Source: Synchiropus splendidus (taxonomy: Eukaryota > Chordata > Actinopteri > Syngnathiformes > Callionymidae). From it: 64,000 nucleotides of DNA. The stretch spans positions 4,483,437 to 4,547,436 of the forward strand of contig NC_071334.1 of NCBI RefSeq assembly GCF_027744825.2, read 5' to 3'. The notes under the pieces were generated by a model that worked only from the letters and a program-made list of their open reading frames with translations, was not told the DNA's origin and did not search any database. The translations under genes and the position numbers were made by a program. Every line of letters starts with the position of its first letter. Positions within the stretch are counted from its first letter, which is position 1. Below are positions 11,730-24,832 of the stretch, one piece after another.

Positions 11730-12559
11730 ATATAGCATTCCTGGCGAATCTTAGGGTGGTAGCTGAAGGTAGCACCTTCCTTGCCCTCTGATTGGCCAGA
11801 ATAACTCTGCTCTGATTGGCCATTGGCAAAGTTAGCCTTCTAGCAAGGAGGAAGGCAGTGCATTCCCCTGTCATCCAGCCATTCGCTATTGTCGCGGCAC
11901 GTGACATTAACAACGTATCGTATCGTATATGCGCCACTTTATTTTTATTCAAATGAGAGTATAGTGTCTGAGGCACAACGTCAATGTCAGAGTTGTACAC
12001 ATAATTCATTGCAGTGGCAGGTTAGCAGGGGGCTGGATAGGCGACTTGGGGCGAGGCGACCTATGGCCAAAACATCGATGCAATGATACGAACTCCATGA
12101 CCCTAGTTGAATGAAATCCTGCTCTGTCTTACTGGGATGGTGAAGTGCAAACCAGTAATTGAAAAACACTGAAAATACTCGCACGTATTTAACAGCGAGC
12201 CACTGCTTTAATTCAGCACAAGAGCTCGAGAATGTGAATAGAACGAAACATAACACTACAAAGAAGAGGATTATTGGGCCAAAGGGAGCCGTCGGGGCAT
12301 CACACCACCTCTCGCGATCATAAACTGCCTGAGACTGCAGATGTCTTCTGTCTTTCAATAGGTTTGGCAGGCTGTCAGTTTTACTCTTGCTTCGCTCCTC
12401 CTCAGCTCTCCGCGCTGGGTTGTAATGGTGGCGCCTGGCCCTGGGTGGCAATGCAGTGTTCCCTCCGAGGACTCCAACAGACCTGGAAATATGGCTGCCA
12501 GGAGAGGAGGTGGCAGATGGCTGACAAGGCATTTTTACCCATAACGCCCCAGTAAAACT
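11730..12559. other. Intergenic stretch with clustered CCAAT boxes
   Basis: Three inverted CCAAT pentamers (ATTGG at 11791, 11815 and 11822) lie in a duplicated ctctgattggcca context 24 bp apart. Otherwise unassigned. A 181-codon minus-strand frame at 11987-12532 has no family resemblance. Confidence 0.4.
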
Positions 12560-13520
12560 TTAACTCGGGAGATTTAGTGCTAGCACGCTGCACTTAGCAA
12601 GCTGCAGCCGCCGGCGTTTTATTTTTTCAAAAGTCCCAAACTGATGGTTTTGCAAGCTGCGCATAAACATGCTTTATTGATCGCGCTGTTAAAAGATTCA
12701 AAGGGTCAGTATCATTTAGGCAAAAAGACAGGTTTAGAGGACAAATAAAAGCTCAAATTTGCTCAAACGCGGTGGCAGGCATCATTGATTTTTTTAGGGG
12801 CAAACACCGAACGCGGAATTAAATTATTCATTGTGTCATAACATTGACTGATGAGCGCGGTGGGCGATAATTTACACGTTTAAAGGTTCCTGGGCACAAT
12901 GGCAATTAAGGCGTTTAATCCATCCGGTCCGATCTCCGCGGACTCAGCTCCAAACATATCTCTCAATTTGTCCGGGACACAGCCGAATGGGAGTCACGCT
13001 CCCTTCCAAAAGTGTCCGAAGAGGAAGATTTCCTCTCGTAAACCACCCAGAGTTTGGCTGTTTTGTTTACGCGCAGCAATATTTTGTTCAACTGGCCGAC
13101 GGAGGGAAAAGAAATGAGCGTTATTGTGGTATTTTCCGCAACTTATCACTTTAATTAATGCTAAATTGCCTGCAGGAAGTAAAGCTTTCTCGGCCCATGC
13201 TTCACTCTTTGATAGCATCACAGAGTGTGCAGAGTTATGCGTGCTGTGCTGACGCCGGGGGTGTTGCCAGGGCTAATTGGACCCTGGGTGCATGTAAGGA
13301 AAGGAGGATGGACCTGGAGAAGTTTCAAATTGCCATTAAGGCATCGGAGGAGGAGAGATAGGACGTCGTGGTGCGGGAGGGCTGCGCCGGGCCGCGCGCC
13401 GGCAGGGAGCGAGCAAACGTTATTAGACTCAGGTGAGACATGCACACATCTGCGCGCGCTCGCTGCGGGACCCAAAGGTGTGTCTCATGTGTGGCTGTGA
13501 TTTGACTTTCACTGCACACA
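12560..13520. other. Possible conserved non-coding block
   Basis: Repeat-free and of mixed composition, with TTTATTG, TAAT and AATTA-type sites and CpG-containing segments (gcgcggtgggcgataattta). No coding frame is convincing. The texture resembles developmental enhancer DNA; this is inference only. Confidence 0.3.
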
Positions 13521-14540
13521 TCCGCATCATCTAAGGGATGAAAAACTGGACTAGCCGACCATTGTGAGACAAAAATAAATCAGATATGAATGAAGGGATA
13601 TATATGATACAGGGGTTGATGCAAAAGAGAAACGTTCATAAATTGTGTTGTATATACACATTATGGTTAGTGGTTCCCGATTCAGGGAGAATATTGGTTC
13701 TGTTACAGCAATACGATTCGGAACGTTTCAGTGGCTTGAGATCGATTCTGTAGCTTTTTAACCCCAAATTCTAACCTTTGCAACGGTGAAATAATGACCT
13801 GGATACCAGACAAGTCCAGTGAAGTTTCCTAGACTTTATTTCCCAATAAAACGTTAATGCATTTTATTGGGAAAAAAGAGCAACAAACTCATGTGGTTGA
13901 AGTAATGACAACACTCATGCTGCCACATTTCAACATATAAATATGAGAATGTGAAAAACAATTTCAGGTTACGATACAATTCAGACATCAAGATTAAGTG
14001 CGACATTTCTTCAGCTTAACTGAGCAGTCATCTAACCTGCACCTGCTCTCGCATTAATGAACAAATGTAGCGCTCCTATTTTGAATGGTCGCACTGCTGG
14101 AGGTACCAGTTGGAGAGGTTTGTCGTGTTGCTTTTCTATCTTCCTTCACCTTTGCATGTCCAACAAACCTTAACCACAACCTATTTAGAAGACAAAAGTG
14201 ACAAAAACGTTTCTACATACTCGACCGTAATGAGGACATCTGCATGTTTACTGCTGGAGGAGTGCGGTGATGACGGCACGATGCAATGTCACAGTCAAAG
14301 AAAGGCCGACTCAATCGAGTGCCGATTGTCTGTAGCAAGCTAAAAGTGTAAAACAACACAATTATATCAAATCTTCTGAGATAAAATGCCATTTCCAAAT
14401 GTTGATTCAATCAATAGATTACTTTTAAAAAACAATTTTAGATCTATATATGCTGTTCGTAAGGCTGACCTGCCGAGCACAGATCAGTCTAGTCGGATTG
14501 TAGGGATATTCATCGATACATGATCTGCTCGATGAATCAT

Positions 14541-14550
<10 letters not shown>
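13521..14550. other. Intergenic stretch, no gene seen
   Basis: No recognisable element before the TG/TA microsatellite that starts near 14541. Confidence 0.5.

Positions 14551-14616
<66 letters not shown>
14541..14616. repeat. (TG)n(TA)n microsatellite, left half
   Basis: A short TG run followed by about 33 TA units up to the Tigger-like element. The tract resumes at 15346 on the far side of the insertion. Confidence 0.95.
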
Positions 14617-14619
<3 letters not shown>

Positions 14620-15342
14620 TGGTGTCTCGGTTTTTCAACATCCCGGACTTTGAACAAATTGGAGTTTAAACAAAAATTTCGAGATTTTTTTGCTTCGGAT
14701 TTCGAATGAAAATCCAGCAATCGAACGTCCCTGAAAAAAGCCGGAAAAACCATAAGGTGCGCGGACCGATCAGCTGACCCACAACGCGCTTTGTTATTGT
14801 GTATAACGCAGCCTCTGTATGCAGACGTGTCCCGTTAGCTCCATTTACTGACTGTTTTTTCTTCATATTGAGGTGTAAAACCTTTCCTGTCTCCACACTG
14901 GAGCGTGGTAGAGTGTCACAGGGGAGGTGCTGGAGCGCTCACTCCAGGGTTTGATGTCCTGTTGTGGGCTGGAGCTGGGACAGGGATGAGGCCAGTCTGG
15001 GACAGAGCGTGACTTGGTTTATGACTTTGTCACAGCCAAACTGCACAGAAGCGCACATTCAGAGCTGGACACGCACCGGGCACCTCTTCACTTCTGGAGA
15101 GACCTCACTCACTCGGCAACCCCTCCCACATGCAGCGGCCACACACATAGAGGAACAGCCACCTGCAGCAGACGCTCTACATTCACTCCGACAAAAGACT
15201 ATTTTAAGGCTTGGAACGCATTATTTCTTTTTCCATTCATTGTAATGGGAAAAATCCATTCAGATTTCGAAGAAATCGCTTCTCGAACGGCCGTCTGGAA
15301 CGGCCGTCTGGAACGGATTGTGGTCGAGAACCGAGGCACCAC

Positions 15343-15344
<2 letters not shown>
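14617..15344 (+). mobile_element. Tigger/pogo-like MITE, full-length copy
   Basis: Non-autonomous Tc1/mariner-superfamily element. The termini are inverted repeats: cagtggtgtctcggttttt at the left and ...gagaaccgaggcaccactg at the right (14617 and 15344), with a longer arm including gaacggattgtggtcgagaa. It sits inside a (TA)n tract, as expected for TA-targeting. The interior has no DDE transposase; its open frames (14964-15403) recur in the 34755-35412 copy through shared ancestry rather than coding constraint. Confidence 0.8.

Positions 15345-15345
<1 letters not shown>

Positions 15346-15383
<38 letters not shown>
15346..15383. repeat. (TA)n microsatellite, right half
   Basis: About 19 TA units, contiguous with the right TIR of the Tigger-like element. 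Confidence 0.95.
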
Positions 15384-15385
<2 letters not shown>

Positions 15386-16363
15386 ATCATCCGGTGGTGG
15401 TGATCCAAGCCATGACCATCCATCCATAACCGGTGACCAGTAAAATACAAATAGAAACCTGCTGGTAGGTGAGGCCATTATTAACATTGCAGCAGCAGAT
15501 AGCAGTATAAAGCAGAATGCTTGGATCTGACGGTGATAAAGGTTTACTCCTGGAGCCAACATGTGGCCACTCTGTGAGATACATGGCTTTATCTCAGCAC
15601 ATTAACATGATAGAAAAATATGAATACCCCAAGCTTATCTCAAACCTATGAAGAGCATTCATCACCGGCCGCGTTACGTATTTATCATGTCAGCAATACA
15701 GATGGTGTTGGGCCAGATCCCATTCTCAGGTGCAACGGTCACTCGAAGCTGTTTTAGACTTGGATTTCATCCCACTGTTTTACCGGGCATACGGGATTAT
15801 CTTTTGCATTAAAAGATAGGACTTTCTTTTTTTTTTTTGTAACTGAAGTTGTGATGCAGTTGAGCTGCCATTACTGCATCCTCTCCCTTCTTAATATTTC
15901 TCGCCATTTGACCACTACACCGTGGAAGTAATTGGCGATCAGTCATTACAATCATTTAATATATCTTTGGCTTTCACCGTCCTCGCTTTGTTCCCGTGTT
16001 GGTGTCAAGTCGTGGTTTCAGCGTGTCCTCATGAAAAAACATTTTGTCGTCGCAGAGAGAAATTGCACCGCAGAGAAGTGGCGAGAGGCTGGAGGAGGTG
16101 GGCTCCAGAGCTAAAGGGCAGTTTACAAATGGGCCACCTAGTGGTCATTAATCCCTTACTTCCAGGATCTAGATGTGTCTCCCTCTGATGCATTGGTTTG
16201 CGTGACAGAGGAGGTTCACTACTGTATTTTCTGACGCTGTTGGCCAATATTATAGACTCCAAACTCTAAAATGACAAATGGATGCTGACTGTAGACGAGC
16301 GATGAAAGTGGACAAGAAGAGAACCTACTCTGCAAAGACGATGAAGAAGCACATCCCCCCTCC
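15384..16363. other. Intergenic stretch, no gene seen
   Basis: No recognisable element. A poly-T run lies near 15830. Confidence 0.5.
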
Positions 16364-16390
16364 AACACCACCACCACCACCACCACCACA
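16364..16390. repeat. (ACC)n microsatellite
   Basis: About eight ACC triplets. Confidence 0.9.
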
Positions 16391-19300
16391 CCCTTTGATC
16401 GGATTGTGCTCAGTAGATACAAGGGGACTTAATCAACATTAAAAATAACAAACAAATAAAAGCGAGGTCCTCGGAGAACTCATTAGAAGCCTTGTCAAAC
16501 TCCAAGAGAGACTGTATAATTATTTACCAAAAATAAAAATGCAAAGCTTTTTCATTTGTATTTGCGTTCTTTTCTGAATTAGTGCTGAACTAAGGTCATG
16601 AAAACTTTCACTTTCATCTCTTGGAAGAGTTTGATTGAGCATCCGCGGCGCGCGTGAGGCCTCGTCTTTCTTCGGGGCACCGCGAGATTCTCTGCTTCAC
16701 TGCCTCTAACCCATGAGCAACGTGGCCCCGACATCCGTCACTCCAGCGGAAAAGAGTGAAGTCGGATACATTTCCTTCATTATATTAAGAAAAATAAAAA
16801 AAAAATAAAAGTGTTAATGAGGATATAAAGCAAATTTCTGTGAATAAATCGCACTGTTTTTCTGTCACTTTCATGAGCGGATCAACGGCAGCTCAGATCA
16901 ACGGCCCGACCATCCATCTTTAATTAATGTCACGCTTTGCGGATTGCACTGCTGGGCCTGATTGAAAAATAAGCCCAATGATATTTCTATTAGAGTTTGT
17001 TTTATTAATAACATGCCACGGCTTTAAAACATGAGAGAGACGGAGGCAATCTCAAGCATATCATGGCCAGATTTTACAGGAATCTGCATAATTATTCGGC
17101 GCTTGCATATTTTATCCTCTTTACACTTGTGTTTACAGTCTTCTAGCATCTGGGAAGCCGATCTGGTGGCTCGCATACGGCGTTCAATCCCAACCTACGG
17201 ACCTTTTTGGATCTTTTTAGAGTCCTTTTTTAGTGGGACGTCACATGGTTTCACCTGTTCGCTACTTACTTTAAGTGCAGCATCTTACCAAGATGACATA
17301 TAAATACCTTTATCAACAAACAGGTTCTTTATTTTTGCTCAGGCGAAACCAGAACTGACTCGCGTCGGCCATTTTTGTAGTCCTTGCCACTCTCTCAGGG
17401 AGTGTTTCGTGAGAGGTTTTTTCGTAAACTTTAACAAGATATCACCTTGGAAATACAAACATTGAAGAACAGATTTTGAATGTGAGACTTTTTTATGAGT
17501 ACATTATGTTATTACTAAAAAAAATGAACGAATAACGATGAATGCATAACACGAATGAAAATAAACGAATAAAAATATATATGTTAATACATTCTAGCGA
17601 CCCTTTAAGGTTAAGGTAACTTTGCCCGCAGCTTTAACCAACTGGAGCGACTCATTTGACCGACTCAATTTCAAGCACGAGTTTGAAAAGGGGCAAGTTG
17701 TAGGAGCTATCGCTGCAAAAGACGCTGACAACTGACCGACACCCAGCCACTCAGAGGCCACTGATGTCGAGGGTCAAAGCTTCGCCTGCCCACCCCTCTC
17801 CCCACCACACCGAGCACGTGTGTCAGTGAGACCCCCGGAGGCTGTGCCGCTGAATTACTCAATAAACTAGAAGAGCATTGCGACATTAAATTTCAAATCT
17901 CAGTGAAAGCAAGATCTAATGACCGCTGATGTTGTTGACAAACAAACAAACCAAATCCTTGGCGGAGGCACTGAAACATCGACCGACGCACACAAGCATT
18001 AGGTGTGGCCAGATAGAGAGGTCAACTGCTTTCTCCTCGGATTCAGCTTTCTTTTCAAAAGGCTCATCCGTCACTCACTGACTGATTTCACATGATATAT
18101 TTCACTCTTTTTCATGGTATTACTCTTCAAATACTATTATTATATGGTGTTAAAAATGATGTATTTAACGCAGAAATAGCAGCTCCTGAAGTTTCAGACC
18201 CACTTCAGCAGCATCTACGATTAAAATGAAACAAGACTGAGACAGAAGGTAACTGCATCACAGGTCTGTAAAAAGACTCCACTTGGGGAGGTTTAATGAA
18301 AAATGAAAGATATACGTCTCACTCAAAGTTCCAGATCAGACGTGACGTTGGAAGGTCGATAAATAAAGCGCTCCTTCATCAACGCACTTGACCATCTCAG
18401 CCACGGGAGCGGACAAACAAGCTGATGGAAATGTTTATGTTTTTCTGAGCGTGGGGAGAGTGCTGCAGCACTTTGTATACTCCATTCTCCTCTTCATCTT
18501 CCTGTTATTTCGCTCCCTAATGAAATCACGCGCAAATCGCCCAAAGTGCTGACAACACAAGCTTCGGGGGGCCGGAAAGCCAATCCTCTCAGGGTTCCAT
18601 TTAGATAGCAGCTAGCGGGCAACTCTTGCTCTAGATTTGATCCTTTTTTTTAACACTGGAAATATTTTAAAAAGTTAATCTTAATCTAATCCTCGGACAA
18701 AGGAGGATACAGAAGGAGAGGAGGGAAAGGGTCCACGTCGTCTGCTCTTGGTAAACTTCTTTGCATCCAGCGCGGCACCAGCGGCTGTTGTACCCTTCCC
18801 AAAATGACACTTTAATTAAAGAAATTACTGCACAGAGAGAGAAGGACCTTCATGAGCGCGATAAGGCGGCCGAGAGATAAAGGCAGTGTTTATCAGAGGC
18901 GCGGGGGTTTAAACCTTTAATAGGTAATGCCCAGATAAGTAAGCCTTTGTGGTGTTACTGGCGCACAGATATTTTACACAGCGGAGCTGAGAGGGGAGGA
19001 AAGCTGGATCAACCCAAAGACTTAAAGAGTGTCTGATCGTGGCGAGCGAAGAGGAGAGAAATGCCAAAAAGTGTCCCTTTGCTAAACTCTCCTCTTTTAT
19101 ACATGCGCGCCGAATTCAATATGCAAAGATTGAGCTCTTTTATCAGAGTTTAACCTTTTTCCTTATTGTTATTTTGGAACAAACCGGCATTCACGATAAG
19201 AGCCTTACCAATTTTCATGGATTAAGACAAGTGCAAACATTAAATGGCAGGAGATTTCACCTGTCATACACACAAAGCTTAAGAGTTCTAAAGACAGAAA

Positions 19301-19784
19301 CTTTTTTTTCCCTCAATCTTATATCATGCCAGTTGAGAAAAGCTTCTTTTTCTTTGTGTGCAGGCAGAAAAAGTATGTCAAGCTATAAATGTATTTTTAC
19401 GTATTTTTCATTGTGTTTTACAAAAGAAGTGGAGGGACATTTCTCACTCTGCTTCAAAGCATTCAGCATCGATGAAAATCGAGGTTTATTTCACTTAAAT
19501 ATTTTGTTTACAGCGCTTTTCTCATCCTTGAGTGACGCAGTGGTTTATGCACCTACACTAAATTCCAAAATCCAAGGTTGCGGAATATATGGATCATGGC
19601 TTATCACAATATAGTGACATCACAGCAAGGACAGACATTCCTGTTCCTCGTGTGATTGTGAAAAGTCTCAGTCTAACTAACGTTGGAGTGGAGTTACCTT
19701 CATTTGGCTTTAGATTATGAATAAACATTAGAGTCAATCCAGATCAAAAAAATTCACAGGATCCATCCATCCGTGTCAAGAAGA
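16391..19784. other. Longest repeat-free block; possible conserved non-coding DNA
   Basis: About 3.2 kb with no recognised transposon or microsatellite, unlike the rest of the window. It contains AATTAA homeobox-like sites (for example atctttaattaatgtcacg near 16920), GATA-like agataag near 18935, and TTTATTAATAA tracts near 17005. A 191-codon frame at 19039-19614 starts only at GTG and lacks any family signature. The best candidate in the window for a cis-regulatory cluster; conservation cannot be tested here. Confidence 0.35.
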
Positions 19785-20300
19785 CGTGGGCAAAGGTCTA
19801 AGGCCCATATGTGGCCTTTTGCCTGCATTTTTGTGGCCCTCATGAGGTCAGACTAAATCATACACGTGATATGTGGCAATTTTTCCTTTTCTGCTTTAGC
19901 CATTACAAGTTCAAGTTTTTTTTGTTTTTTGTCAATTGGCATTTTTCTATGTATTTCTTGTTCTTCAGAATGCATTGAAGGGAAATTGAAAATATATTTT
20001 GAAATATTGTTCTTAGACATCAAGTCCATAGTTTATTTTGACTTAAATTCAAAATAAAGATGATTTCATGTTTTTATTTATTTAGTTTTTATCGGTTTTA
20101 TGGCATATTTACACTTAATATTCTTACTAACATTAAATGTTTTTACGTCCATTTTGTGGACGTTGATAAATACTTTGATTTTTTTTTTTCCCCCGTCATG
20201 TTTCGTGGTTATTGCCGTCTTACTTTTGACATGATGGTCCCTCACAAGACGGACAGTTTATAAAGTGGCTCTTTAGGAAACTTAACTGACTGCCTCTGGT
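19785..20300 (+). mobile_element. hAT-like non-autonomous element, copy A
   Basis: Begins around gtgggcaaaggtctaaggcc and tttttgtggccctcatgagg, and ends near gtccctcacaagacggacag and gtggctctttaggaaactta. The same landmarks appear in reverse at 51790-52245. Translated pieces match between copies (IEG.LKIYFEI), which shows common descent and not function. The 'gtggcc' terminal wording recalls hAT-derived repeats; class uncertain, no transposase. Confidence 0.5.
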
Positions 20301-23300
20301 ATAAAGTGAAGTATGGTAAAACAGGAAGAAAATGGGAAGAAAACTACACACACAAAATACTTTTTTTTTCTTGCCACCCTCTGATGACAAAATTGAATCA
20401 TAATAAAAACTAGTGAAGTGAATACAAGTGTCATTTCTTGAGCTTTGATCTTATTAATAGAATATCAGAGTGATATTTTAAATCCTGTTTAAACACGAAG
20501 AAGCGGCCACGCACAACATGCAGGCAACAGAGGAAGCAAAGTGAATTGTGTTGTCTTTAATCATGTATTTGTGTCAGTAAAATAAAAATACATGGGCTCT
20601 GATTCAGTATTAACATACACGATTGCATGTTTATTTATAATTCTCCCAATAAAAATCCAACGACTCTCATTCCCTGAAATTGTTCCGAGCCAACACTTTG
20701 GATTCTTTCAGAAAGAAATTTCCTTCAGACTTCTCCCTTCTGTGTGTGCAGCACCGGGGAACAGTTTTCCGCTGCGCCGCTGACGTTTGACTGGCACACA
20801 GTATTAACAACTGAGATTAATTACTGCTTATTCAATTATGCTCCAAGTCTTGACTTACACTTTCTTTTGATCACAGATTAAGTAACCTGCGGTCTTTTTT
20901 TTTTTGTCGTCGTGTTTGGAGGAGAAAGGGAAAACACAAAGAAAGTCACGCTGGAGTTTGACATTCTGGCGACACACAAATGGCATTTGCTAATGTGAGA
21001 TGTCCTCAATAGGTGTATCAGGTGGGTCTTCCACGCAGGAAGGAAACGGCTTTTGTGAGGCATAACATGCTTTCTTCTTCTGCCACCAACCATTATGATG
21101 ACACGCAAGTATTATCGTCTACCCTTTCCCTCTTAACGTGAACATAAACAAGTGCGATTGAAGTAATTACCTCACTTCCAATAACACGGACAGGCGGCAT
21201 AGAAGCCGTCGCATGTTCTGCTATGAGGTCACCACTATTTGACGTTTGAGTAAGTGCAGCCAGATTGCGCCGCGGCCACAGGGAAGCGCTCCCGCTGCTC
21301 GGAACACGCTGCATGTGTTTTCGTTTAGAGAGGCATGTGGCCCGGCTACGAGACACCATTGATGTTGGAGAAGCAGAGCCAAGATAAAAGGAAGAGGAGG
21401 AAGAATGTAACAGTGTAGTGTGCAGCTTAACACCCCCACCACAACACGCTCACACTATTTGCGCCACAGCAGAGATTCTGCAGTGAGTTAACAGCCCCCT
21501 GAGGGGATGGTCAACGACTGTGGAGTCGCTTCCTGTACATACCCCCCATTGTTTTGGCATGTACATACGTGCATGTAGGTTTGGAGGAAGACGATCCGCT
21601 GAAGGGAGAAGCCGAAAGAAAAAGAAAAGATACGTGCATGTAGGTTTGTCGGGGTTTGTTCGGACCACAGTTCTTCCTGAGCTGTTCACATGACGGACAG
21701 TACGACGAATAATGCATGGCTTTAACCTTTATTTTTCCAGTTAGATATAATGGTTTTATATAGTTATTTTGCCGTAGTCTGAGGTGAATTTGGTTGACAT
21801 TGACCTGCCATTCACAAATGCAGATGGAGCTCAACCACAAGATTGGATATTACTTAAGTGGAGTTGAATGTCGAGACGGTTGTTGACAGAAATGTTTTGA
21901 ATTGTTTGTGGGAATAAAAAACCTGGTAAAATGACTAGAAGACGCACACGAATGCAAGCATGTATGTTTGTTTTTTATTTTTATTTTTTTCCCTACTGTT
22001 TTTATTTTTCATTTGTGTTTATTGAAGACTTTAAGTTTATTATTACAGAGTGAGTTCTGTAATAATAACGACAGTGGCATACAAGTGAATAGTGCTTTTT
22101 CAAACTCGATACATCGATACATACTGTGGTCACACTGGTGTTTTTCACCTTTTCAGCTCCAAAGTTGCAACATTGCAACAGGCAACATCGCTGCATTTAG
22201 ACAAGCCCATCTGCTATTTTGGTTCCTGATGTAGTTCCTACTTTACATAAGCAGATGGTGGACACCAGTAACTTCAATTTGAGCAACGTGTGAGGTCGTG
22301 TTTCTTGTTGTGAGTGAAGGTTGAAATTGGTTTCAAAGACAAGGATGGTGTCAGTTGTGTTGGAGCAAAACAGAGAGGAAGGGAGTGAATTAGTATCAGA
22401 CTCAGAAGAGGAATATTCATTTGTTCTGATGGAGATCATACAGTCGGACAGAAAGTGACTGCAGTGGTCAGCAGTGCTGCGTTTGCGTGAAAGCGAATCT
22501 GTTCTCCGTGACAGTCCTCATGTAGAGGATGCTGGAGCCGATTCATGGTCAAAACAGCGATGTAGTGTGAATGCAAACACGGTAAACACAGAAAATAGAG
22601 AAGAAAATACGGGGTAAGTAGCAGTGGTTGTCACAGTCTCACCTTCATCATCGTCAGTAGCCATCATCATCATCATCATCATCATCATTGGTGCTTGAGA
22701 AGTTAGGAAGAATCACGAATGAATCAGATAAACCTCTGTAAAAGTTTTGTATCTGACTGGTGACATCATAAAATACACGCTAGATGAGTGAATTTACTGC
22801 AGTCCCAAACTTAGGGTGATCACGAAGTCCTCCTTAACAGTATACCTTCATCTCTCTCAGGTTTTCCAGCCACAGCCTCTGTAAACAGCGATACTAAAGT
22901 TGCATATTTTGTTGAAATAACCAGCGGGTTAAGCTAACTGTGTCCGGGCAGACTGATGAAAATGTCTGCCAATGTGCCGCCACGACCGTTTACAAGGCAA
23001 GGCGCCTTGCTCAAGGACAGTACGACATTGAAAGAGCGCAAGATTAAAACTGCCAAGCCGCTCTTGGATCTTCTCTCTTCGACCTCGACCATTGTCGCCA
23101 AAAAAGACAGACAAGAAAAAAAAAATTGAGCTGCCAAAGACCGCTCTCCTCAGTACCATCCACCACGTCCTGATTCTGCTTGTAACACTTTGGAATTTTC
23201 AACCTGTCATCTTAAGTCAGCATTAAAGTACCCTTCACAGGGCAAAAACACACCTACGCAGACCTCACCTGGAAAAGATAACCGGTTTCTAGAATGGCAT

Positions 23301-24740
23301 TTTTTAAGGTCTGGTTTTTGAGGTTGATGGTCTGACCCTCCATAAAGGTTTAGCAAGTCACTTTTGACAAAGTGTAATGGAATCTATGGTAATAGAATGA
23401 GCGGACGTGGCACCCGGCGTCAGCGTATACCGCACATCGGATTTCTCCCGCTCTGCTCATTTTCTCGAAATTTACATTACAATCATGAGACGCTTTGTTT
23501 CTTTTCCCCTCACTGGGGGTGTCCTCTCGGAGATTTCTGACAAATGAAACAAATGCTCCATCAAACGTTCTCCTCCGATTGCACATATCCATTATTCAGG
23601 AGATGAAAGCAGCGCGGAGGGAAGAAGGGGCTCCGTTCGTCAATGGCAGCCCAGGGCACAGACAGCTCTCTGCCTGTCACACACCTGCCGCTGCCACTTC
23701 CCTTTAGCATAAGCAAGCATGAAATGTTTACTTGAACACATTTCTGAGGGAGAGCGTGGAATGGGAGCTGGCACAAACCGCAGAGGAGGCACGCCGATGT
23801 GACAGATATATAAAACAGGGCGAAAGAGGGAGAGGCGGCGGATGAACATGCAGATGAGTGCAGATGCTGAAAGAAGAGCCACTTGGCATCGTGGCAGCTG
23901 AGGTGAAGCTCCAGTGTGGGAGAAATCCAACCTGATGCACACACCCTGGTGCCTTCAAAGCAGACAGGGCATCGTCATGCTGTTCACGTTACAGTGCACG
24001 CGCACATTAGCTGTCAAACTCCGCTTTCATCCGGCAACTTCAAAGAGGCACATTGATTACTCTAAGTGGCCATTACCCCACAGCCAAGCTCGCCGCCGCC
24101 AGAGGCTTCCACTGGCGGAGAGGAAGCCAACATGAGGGGGGATCAGAGTCACAGCGGCGAGGGAGAGACGGGACTAAACAGCAGATAGCGGCAAAGAGCA
24201 CAACACGTGCACCGACATCAGGGAAATGACAGGTGCTTTTGTATGTGAACAAACAAAACATTGCAGTTGAATGAGTGGTAAGATGCGAACGTCCCCTGAG
24301 AATCTCCCACTGAGACAACACTAGACTTCAAGAAAAGAGCTGTCGACTGACTGCAGAGTCTGGCGGATGGTGATAGTCAAACTGACACAAGCAAAAGAGC
24401 AGATACGAGATGTATTCCAAAAACTCCACGCTGCCCAACCCACTGCTAAAGTGTCATCCAACTGGAGGCTGAACTAAACCTTGTCTTAACCTGTTTATTT
24501 GCTGTGTACCTTGCTGCAAAGCGCATGGTTTTCAGGTAGCTTTTAGGGGATCTTGAGCATTTTCTTTTTTTTCGATTGAAAAGATGTGAAAACTAGATGC
24601 TTCCTTGTTTCTCCGCCGGATGCTTCTGAGGAGGTATATTCCATTCCACATCACAGTTCAAGTCGGTGAGACCGGCTTGAAGATACAAAGATTATCGGGA
24701 CAAATTCTGGGGACCATCACTAGTCCCCAGACTAGTAGAT
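20301..24740. other. Long intergenic stretch, no gene seen
   Basis: Contains an (ATC)n microsatellite at 22661-22688 and otherwise unassigned sequence. A short repeat of cgtgcatgtaggtttg occurs at 21570 and 21633, about 63 bp apart. No coding resemblance in either strand. Confidence 0.5.
22661..22688. repeat. (ATC)n microsatellite
   Basis: About nine CAT/ATC triplets. Confidence 0.9.
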
Positions 24741-24832
24741 GATGGGTAGATGAGGGATCCTGAAACAGTGTTGCAGGGTTGAGGAAACTTTGGGATAATT
24801 TTTAAAGGCCACTTGAGAGGCCAGAAGTGCAA
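24741..24832. mobile_element. FBC foldback element, diverged left arm (copy 5)
   Basis: Starts tgatgggtagatgaggg, then ctgaaacagtgttgcagggt and a degraded aaaggccacttgagaggcc where the CTCF-like box should be. The box is lost and no right arm follows. It is preceded by a small perfect hairpin (ctggggac / gtccccag) near 24708-24731. Confidence 0.55.

Noticed and set aside
11987..12532. 181-codon minus-strand frame
   Set aside because: No signature, no splice context, low-complexity stretches; treated as chance.
14964..15403. Open frames of about 90-130 codons shared with 34711-35105
   Set aside because: Shared because both lie in copies of the same Tigger-like MITE; no DDE transposase motifs and the frames run into (TA)n.
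19039..19614. 191-codon plus-strand open frame
   Set aside because: Starts at GTG rather than ATG, no recognisable domain, F/S/L-rich as expected from AT-rich DNA; one such frame in 64 kb is plausible by chance.
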